Shown here in pieces: positions 59,714-64,000 of a stretch of DNA of 64,000 bases. The DNA comes from an uncultured Syntrophobacterales bacterium. Its GTDB lineage: Bacteria > Desulfobacterota > Syntrophia > Syntrophales > UBA5619. The notes beneath the pieces were generated by a model. It was not told where the DNA came from, made no database searches, and worked only from the letters and a program-made list of their open reading frames with translations. How positions within the stretch are numbered: position 1 is the stretch's first letter; each line of letters opens with the position of its first letter. The DNA lies in assembly GCA_903928915.1 (NCBI GenBank), contig CAIYSL010000087.1, positions 1-64,000 of the forward strand. The letters are read 5' to 3'. The translations under genes and the position numbers were made by a program.

Positions 59714-61099
59714 ATGGGAAGTCCCCTGCGCGTGCTGATTGTTGCTGATTCGGAAGACGATGCCCTGCTGCTCGTGCGGGAGCTGAAACAGGGAGGATAC
59801 GACCCCGTCCACGAGCGGGTCGGGAGCGCGGAGGCGCTCGCCGCCAGCCTGCGGGCGCAACCCTGGGATATCGTCCTGTGCGACTACCGTCTCCGGGGAG
59901 GTGATGGTCTTGAAGCGGTCGGCATCCTGAAGGAAGCGGGGATCGACGTCCCCGTGATCGTCGTTTCGCGGGTGATGGGCGAGGAGATGGCCGTCGCGGC
60001 GATGAAGAGCGGCGCCCACGACTACATCGGGAAGGACTCCCGGCACCGGCTGATTCCCGCCATCGAGCGGGAACTGCGCGAAGCGGCGCTGCGGCAGGAA
60101 CGCAGACGCACCGAAGAGCGGTACCGCCAGAGTGAGGAAAAATTCCGTCTCCTGGTCGAGAGCGCCCCTGATGCCATCTTCGTTCAGATCGGAGGCTGTT
60201 TTGCCTACGTGAACCCGTCGGCCGTGCGGCTGTTCGGCGGGGAATCGGCCGAGCAGCTCCTGGGGAGACCGCTTATGGAGAGAATCTCGCCCGATCATCG
60301 GGAGATCTTCCGCGAGCGAAGGCGCCTGCTCACCGAAGAGCGGCAAAAGGTTCCCCCGATGGTACAGAAATACCTGAAGCTCGACGGGTCCGTCATCCAC
60401 GTGGAGGCGTCCGCCGTTCCCTTTTCGTACAACAATGAAAGCGGTTCCCTCGCCTACCTCCGCGACATCACCGAGCGGATGCTGGTGGAAGAAAAATTGA
60501 CGGAGAGCCGCGAGAGCCTGCGCAAGGCCCTGGGGGCGACCGTCGAGGCCATCGCCCTGATGGTGGAGACGCGGGATCCCTACACCGCCGGCCATCAGCG
60601 GCGCGTTTCCGACCTCGCCGGGGCGATTGCCGAGCAGACGGGCATCGACGCGGACGGGCTCGAAAGCATCCGGATGGCCGGCATGATTCACGACATCGGG
60701 AAGATCTCCGTCCCCGCGGAGATCCTCAGCAAGCCGGTCAGGCTGTCGGAGATCGAGATCAGCCTCATCAGGGTGCATCCGCAGGCCGGGTACGAGATCC
60801 TGAAGGACATCGAATTTCCCTGGGCGATCGCTCAGATCATCCGGCAGCACCACGAGCGGATGGACGGTTCCGGGTACCCCCAGGGGCTGCGGGGGGATCA
60901 GGTCTGTTTCGAGGCCAGGATCCTGGCGGTGGCCGACGTGGTGGAGGCCATGGCCTCCCATCGTCCGTACCGGCCGGGGCTCGGCCTGGAGTCGGCCCTC
61001 AAGGAGATATCGGCAAACAAGGGGAGCATGTACGACGAACGGGTCGTGAACGCCTGCCTGGAGGTCTTCGCGGCCGGGTACGATTTGCCGATCATGTGA
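59714..61099 (+). CDS. REC-PAS-HD-GYP c-di-GMP phosphodiesterase
   Basis: 461 residues. Receiver (5-120; phospho-Asp in IVLCDYRLRGGDG, Lys in YIGKDSRH), where one residue of the acidic pair is Ala (VADSEDD). PAS (about 145-255) comes next, then an HD-GYP domain (275-455) with GHQRRVSDLA, MIHDIGKISVP and HHERMDGSGYPQGL. The full HD and GYP residues are present, so c-di-GMP hydrolysis is expected. Its first 260 residues are clearly paralogous to the next gene, whose output is the opposite enzyme. Confidence 0.9.
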   Translation: MGSPLRVLIVADSEDDALLLVRELKQGGYDPVHERVGSAEALAASLRAQPWDIVLCDYRLRGGDGLEAVGILKEAGIDVPVIVVSRVMGEEMAVAAMKSGAHDYIGKDSRHRLIPAIERELREAALRQERRRTEERYRQSEEKFRLLVESAPDAIFVQIGGCFAYVNPSAVRLFGGESAEQLLGRPLMERISPDHREIFRERRRLLTEERQKVPPMVQKYLKLDGSVIHVEASAVPFSYNNESGSLAYLRDITERMLVEEKLTESRESLRKALGATVEAIALMVETRDPYTAGHQRRVSDLAGAIAEQTGIDADGLESIRMAGMIHDIGKISVPAEILSKPVRLSEIEISLIRVHPQAGYEILKDIEFPWAIAQIIRQHHERMDGSGYPQGLRGDQVCFEARILAVADVVEAMASHRPYRPGLGLESALKEISANKGSMYDERVVNACLEVFAAGYDLPIM

Positions 61100-61144
61100 G
61101 GCTCGTCCGCTGCCCCGTCCCAGGGTGCTGTTCGGAGTAGGAGC

Positions 61145-62257
61145 ATGGGCGTACCGCTGCGCGCATTGATCATCGAAGATTCGGAGATCGACTCCCTGCT
61201 GCTGACCCTCGAGCTGAAGCAGGCAGGCTTCGAACCGCTCCATGAGCGGGTGGAGACCGCCGATGCCGTTCGTGCGGCCCTCCGGCGCACCCCCTGGGAC
61301 ATCATCCTGTGCGACTACTACCTTCCCCATCTCACCGGCCTCCAGGCCCTGGTGATCGTGCAGGAGACGGGGAACGATATCCCCTTCATCCTCATCTCCG
61401 GCGCGATCGGCGAGGAGGCGGCCGTCGAGGCGATGAAGGCGGGAGCCCACGACTACATCATGAAGGACCGGCGGCAGCGGCTGATACCCGCCGTGAAACG
61501 GGAGCTGCGGGAAGCGGCGCTGCGGCGGGAGCATCGCCATGTCGAAGCGGCGCTCAAAGAGAGCGAAGGGAAATTCCGCCTGCTCGTGGAGAATGCGCCC
61601 GACGCCGTGTTCGTTCAGGCGGCGGAACGCCTCGTCTACGTGAACCCGGCGGCCGTCCGTCTGTTCGGCGCCCCATCGGCCCAGTCACTACTCGGCACTG
61701 CGCTGATCGACCATATCCACCCCGCTACCTGCCCGATCGCCCGGGAGCGGATGCGACTGCTCAACGAGGAGCGTACGGCGGTCGACATCCTCGCACAGCA
61801 GTACCTGCGCAGGGACGGTTCGACGATCGACGTCGAGGTCTCCGCCGTCCCGATTACCTATGAAGGCCACCAGGGCGCCCTCGTGTTTGTCCGCGACGTC
61901 ACCGGGCGCACGCGCGCGGAGGAACAGCAACGGAAAAGCAGGGAGATCGCCGAGCGGCTGGCCGGTGAATTGGCCGTCATCGCCGAGATCGGACGGCTGA
62001 TCGGCTCCACCCTTGCCATCGGCGAGGTGTACGAGCGGGTAGCCTTCGAAACCCGCAAGCTGATCCCCTTCGATCGGCTCAGCGTGAGTCTCAACAACCC
62101 CCGGGACGACACCCAGACGGTGGTCCACGCGGCCGGCAAAGAGGTCCCGGGCCGGAGACAGGGGGTCTCCTTCCCGCTGCGGGGGACGGTAAACGAGCTC
62201 CTGATGCGGTCGCGCAGCGGCCTGCTCATCCCCTCGGGGACATCCCCGCTCTGGTGA
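61145..62257 (+). CDS. REC-PAS-GAF N-terminal part of a frameshifted diguanylate cyclase
   Basis: 370 residues: receiver (phospho-Asp in IILCDYYLPHLTG, Lys in YIMKDRRQ), PAS (about 150-260) and the first two thirds of a GAF domain, which stops abruptly at IPSGTSPLW. The GAF continues in the -1 frame in the next reading frame, so this and 62254-63972 were one protein. The break is at a run of four G near 62238-62241; one more G would restore the frame. Whether it is a mutation, sequence error or programmed -1 shift cannot be told. Confidence 0.82.
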   Translation: MGVPLRALIIEDSEIDSLLLTLELKQAGFEPLHERVETADAVRAALRRTPWDIILCDYYLPHLTGLQALVIVQETGNDIPFILISGAIGEEAAVEAMKAGAHDYIMKDRRQRLIPAVKRELREAALRREHRHVEAALKESEGKFRLLVENAPDAVFVQAAERLVYVNPAAVRLFGAPSAQSLLGTALIDHIHPATCPIARERMRLLNEERTAVDILAQQYLRRDGSTIDVEVSAVPITYEGHQGALVFVRDVTGRTRAEEQQRKSREIAERLAGELAVIAEIGRLIGSTLAIGEVYERVAFETRKLIPFDRLSVSLNNPRDDTQTVVHAAGKEVPGRRQGVSFPLRGTVNELLMRSRSGLLIPSGTSPLW

Positions 62258-63972
62258 AGAGCCTCCCCGGCCTCAGCTCCGTCGTGAATCACGAGCTGCG
62301 ATCGGTGATGAGCGTCCCGCTGATCGTCCGCGACGAGGTGATCGGCGCGCTGCACTTTCGTTCGCAGAAGCCGGACGAATACCATCCCGAGGACCTCCGT
62401 CTGGCGGAGCGGATCGGCGAGCAGATCTCCGGGGCGATCGCCAACGCGCGGCTGTACGCCGAACTCAAAGAGACGGAACATTCGCTCCGGGAAAGCGAGA
62501 AGCGGTTCCGCGCACTCGTCGACCAGGCGGCGGTGGGCGTGGCCGAGATCGAGATGGGGACGGGCCGCTTTCTGACGGTCAACCGGCGCCTCTGCGAACT
62601 CGTCGGCAGGACGGAAGCGGAGATGCTGGCCACCACCTTTACGGCAATCACGCACCCGCAGGACCTGACCCTGCATAAGGAGAATACGGCGCTCCTCATC
62701 GCCGGGAAAATCGCGCACTACCGGCTGGAGAAACGGTACCTCCGGAAGGACGGAGAGATCGTCTGGGTCGACATCACCGTGTCGCCGCTCTGGAGACCGG
62801 GGGAAGCTGCCGGGCGGAATATTGCCGTGGTCCAGGACATCACGGACCGCATCCGGATGCAGGAGGAAAACGAGCGTCGCGCCCGTCAGCTGGCCATCCT
62901 GCACGAAATAGGCATCGAACTCACCGCCGAGTTGAACCTGAAGGAGCTGCTCCACTCGATCGCCCGTCGCGCGCTGGAGCTGATCGGCGGCATCTATTGC
63001 AACTGTTACCTCTACCGGCCGAACGAAGACCGGATGGAGCGGGCGGCCACGGCCGGTCAGGAATTGTTTCCCTCCGCGGGGAGCCACAGACGGGGCGAAG
63101 GCTTTGCCGGGTACGTCTGGGCAACGCGGGCACCGCTGGTGGTCGAGGACTACCATTCCTGGCCGGCGCGGAAAAGGGAGTACGACTCCTTCCCCTCCCG
63201 GTCGCTGGTGGGGACGCCCATCCATTGGGGGGAGGAACTGCTCGGGATCATCGACATCATGTCCTGGGCCCCGCACCGGTACACGCAGCCGGACATGGAC
63301 ATGCTCGGCCTGTTTGCCACGCAGGCGGCCATCGCCATCCGCAACGCTCGGCTGTACAACCAGGTCGAGCAGATGGCCGTCACCGACGAGCTGACCGGCC
63401 TGTTCAACCGCCGCGGGTTCCTCCAGCTCGGCGAACGCGAGTTCGAACGGGCGGTCCGGTTCAACCGGCCCCTCGCGGCGCTGATGTTCGACCTGGACCA
63501 TTTCAAGCGGGTCAACGACACCTACGGCCATCCTGCCGGCGATCAGGTCCTCAGGGCGCTGACCGCCTGCTTCCGCCAGAACACGCGGGGGATCGACGTG
63601 GTGGGGCGCTACGGCGGCGAGGAGTTCGTCCTGCTGCTGCCGGAAACGCCGCTTCCGGAGGCCATCCAGATCGCCGAACGGCTCCGCGAGTCGATTGCCT
63701 CCCTTTCCGTGTCGGTTTCTCCGGCCAGCGGCGGTTCCGCAGCGGCGGGCGTACGCATCACCGTAAGCATCGGCGTTGCTGCCGTGACGCCGGCGGTCGG
63801 AAAACTGGAGCTTCTGATCGAGCTGTCGGACCAGGCCATGTATCTATCGGGCGAAGGCGGCGGGGCGCGATTGTATCGCCGTCTGGCAGGAGCCGGACAG
63901 GTAATCCGTTCTCCCCGGCAGCCTCTCAGAGTTCCTGCCGGAGAGAGACGAAGACCTTGTACAGCAGCGTGA
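62254..63972 (+). CDS. GAF-PAS-GAF-GGDEF C-terminal part of the frameshifted diguanylate cyclase
   Basis: 572 residues from an internal ATG. It starts with the end of the GAF domain of the previous gene (VMSVPLIVRDEVIGALHF), then PAS (about 75-195), a second GAF (about 215-370) and a GGDEF domain (about 385-545). The active site GRYGGEEF and the RXXD inhibitory site (RGIDVVGRYGGEEF) are intact. Only a weak ribosome site precedes ATG 62254. The joined protein would be REC-PAS-GAF-PAS-GAF-GGDEF. The C-terminal 25 residues beyond the domain look unstructured and overlap an opposite-strand frame. Confidence 0.85.
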   Translation: MKSLPGLSSVVNHELRSVMSVPLIVRDEVIGALHFRSQKPDEYHPEDLRLAERIGEQISGAIANARLYAELKETEHSLRESEKRFRALVDQAAVGVAEIEMGTGRFLTVNRRLCELVGRTEAEMLATTFTAITHPQDLTLHKENTALLIAGKIAHYRLEKRYLRKDGEIVWVDITVSPLWRPGEAAGRNIAVVQDITDRIRMQEENERRARQLAILHEIGIELTAELNLKELLHSIARRALELIGGIYCNCYLYRPNEDRMERAATAGQELFPSAGSHRRGEGFAGYVWATRAPLVVEDYHSWPARKREYDSFPSRSLVGTPIHWGEELLGIIDIMSWAPHRYTQPDMDMLGLFATQAAIAIRNARLYNQVEQMAVTDELTGLFNRRGFLQLGEREFERAVRFNRPLAALMFDLDHFKRVNDTYGHPAGDQVLRALTACFRQNTRGIDVVGRYGGEEFVLLLPETPLPEAIQIAERLRESIASLSVSVSPASGGSAAAGVRITVSIGVAAVTPAVGKLELLIELSDQAMYLSGEGGGARLYRRLAGAGQVIRSPRQPLRVPAGERRRPCTAA

Positions 63973-64000
63973 CGATCAGCAGTCCCAGGGCCCAGATCCC
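63926..64000 (-). CDS. Partial membrane protein, C-terminal end only
   Basis: The minus strand is open from the window edge to TGA at 63926-63928 and reads GIWALGLLIVTLLYKVFVSL then RQEL: a hydrophobic helix with a basic tail, as at the end of an inner-membrane protein. It overlaps the 3' end of the GGDEF gene by 47 bases. Too short to name; support is only the amino-acid pattern. Confidence 0.35.
   Translation of the reverse strand, partial: GIWALGLLIVTLLYKVFVSLRQEL

Overview
The window is GC-rich, gene-dense bacterial chromosome. Everything points to a Desulfobacterota member close to the Geobacterales. The left edge carries a 12-heme lipoprotein strongly resembling Geobacter OmcB, preceded by the end of a periplasmic multiheme cytochrome. 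Further c-type heme proteins, a nickel ECF transporter under NikR, a YedF/DUF3343 selenium-sulfur module and several c-di-GMP regulators also fit. This assignment rests on remembered protein similarity, not on a search. I see no tRNA, rRNA, CRISPR array, insertion sequence or prophage.

Layout. 0-6.4 kb: extracellular electron transfer (OmaB-like end, OmcB-like decaheme-plus cytochrome, NrfJ-like lipoprotein, a membrane heme sensor without an output domain, a zinc-ribbon/SurA-type foldase, a triheme c7-type cytochrome). 6.6-9.2 kb: PaaI thioesterase, then DUF3343-YedF-cysteine desulfurase. 9.3-12.6 kb: the N-degron operon clpS-clpA-aat. 12.8-20.5 kb: Ldh-family dehydrogenase, cell-wall enzymes (MltB-like, L,D-transpeptidase, DUF1460), and a glycosyltransferase coupled to a GNAT-DUF4922 fusion. 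20.7-22.9 kb: MoxR ATPase and vWA protein. 22.9-26.9 kb: nikR, a beta-barrel protein, nikMN-nikQ-nikO. 26.9-28.2 kb: MFS transporter.

28.4-37.9 kb is the most striking part. A minus-strand operon encodes a response regulator, a trimeric NAD-linked [FeFe] hydrogenase of the HydABC/Hnd type, a hydrogenase-like iron-sulfur module fused to a histidine kinase, a second response regulator and a REC-PAS-kinase. rex lies immediately upstream, and good Rex operators sit in front of both rex and the operon. The layout suggests H2 (or redox) sensing by a catalytically altered hydrogenase domain, layered on NADH/NAD+ control by Rex.

37.9-42.5 kb: larE-larB-larC for the nickel-pincer cofactor (no larA here), RidA and a membrane diguanylate cyclase. 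42.8-46.7 kb: a thiamine operon (thiF-thiG-thiH-thiS-thiE) behind a TPP riboswitch; thiG carries an in-frame amber codon before its conserved C-terminus. 46.7-54.2 kb: TauE/SafE permease, a Memo-AMMECR1 fusion, a response regulator, two flavoenzymes and a cold-shock protein with a long leader. 54.8-59.4 kb: a TolC-MacA-MacB-type efflux system. 59.7-64 kb: two paralogous REC-PAS proteins with opposing c-di-GMP outputs (HD-GYP and GGDEF), the second split by a -1 frameshift. Many promoters read as near-consensus sigma70 elements with 17-bp spacers.
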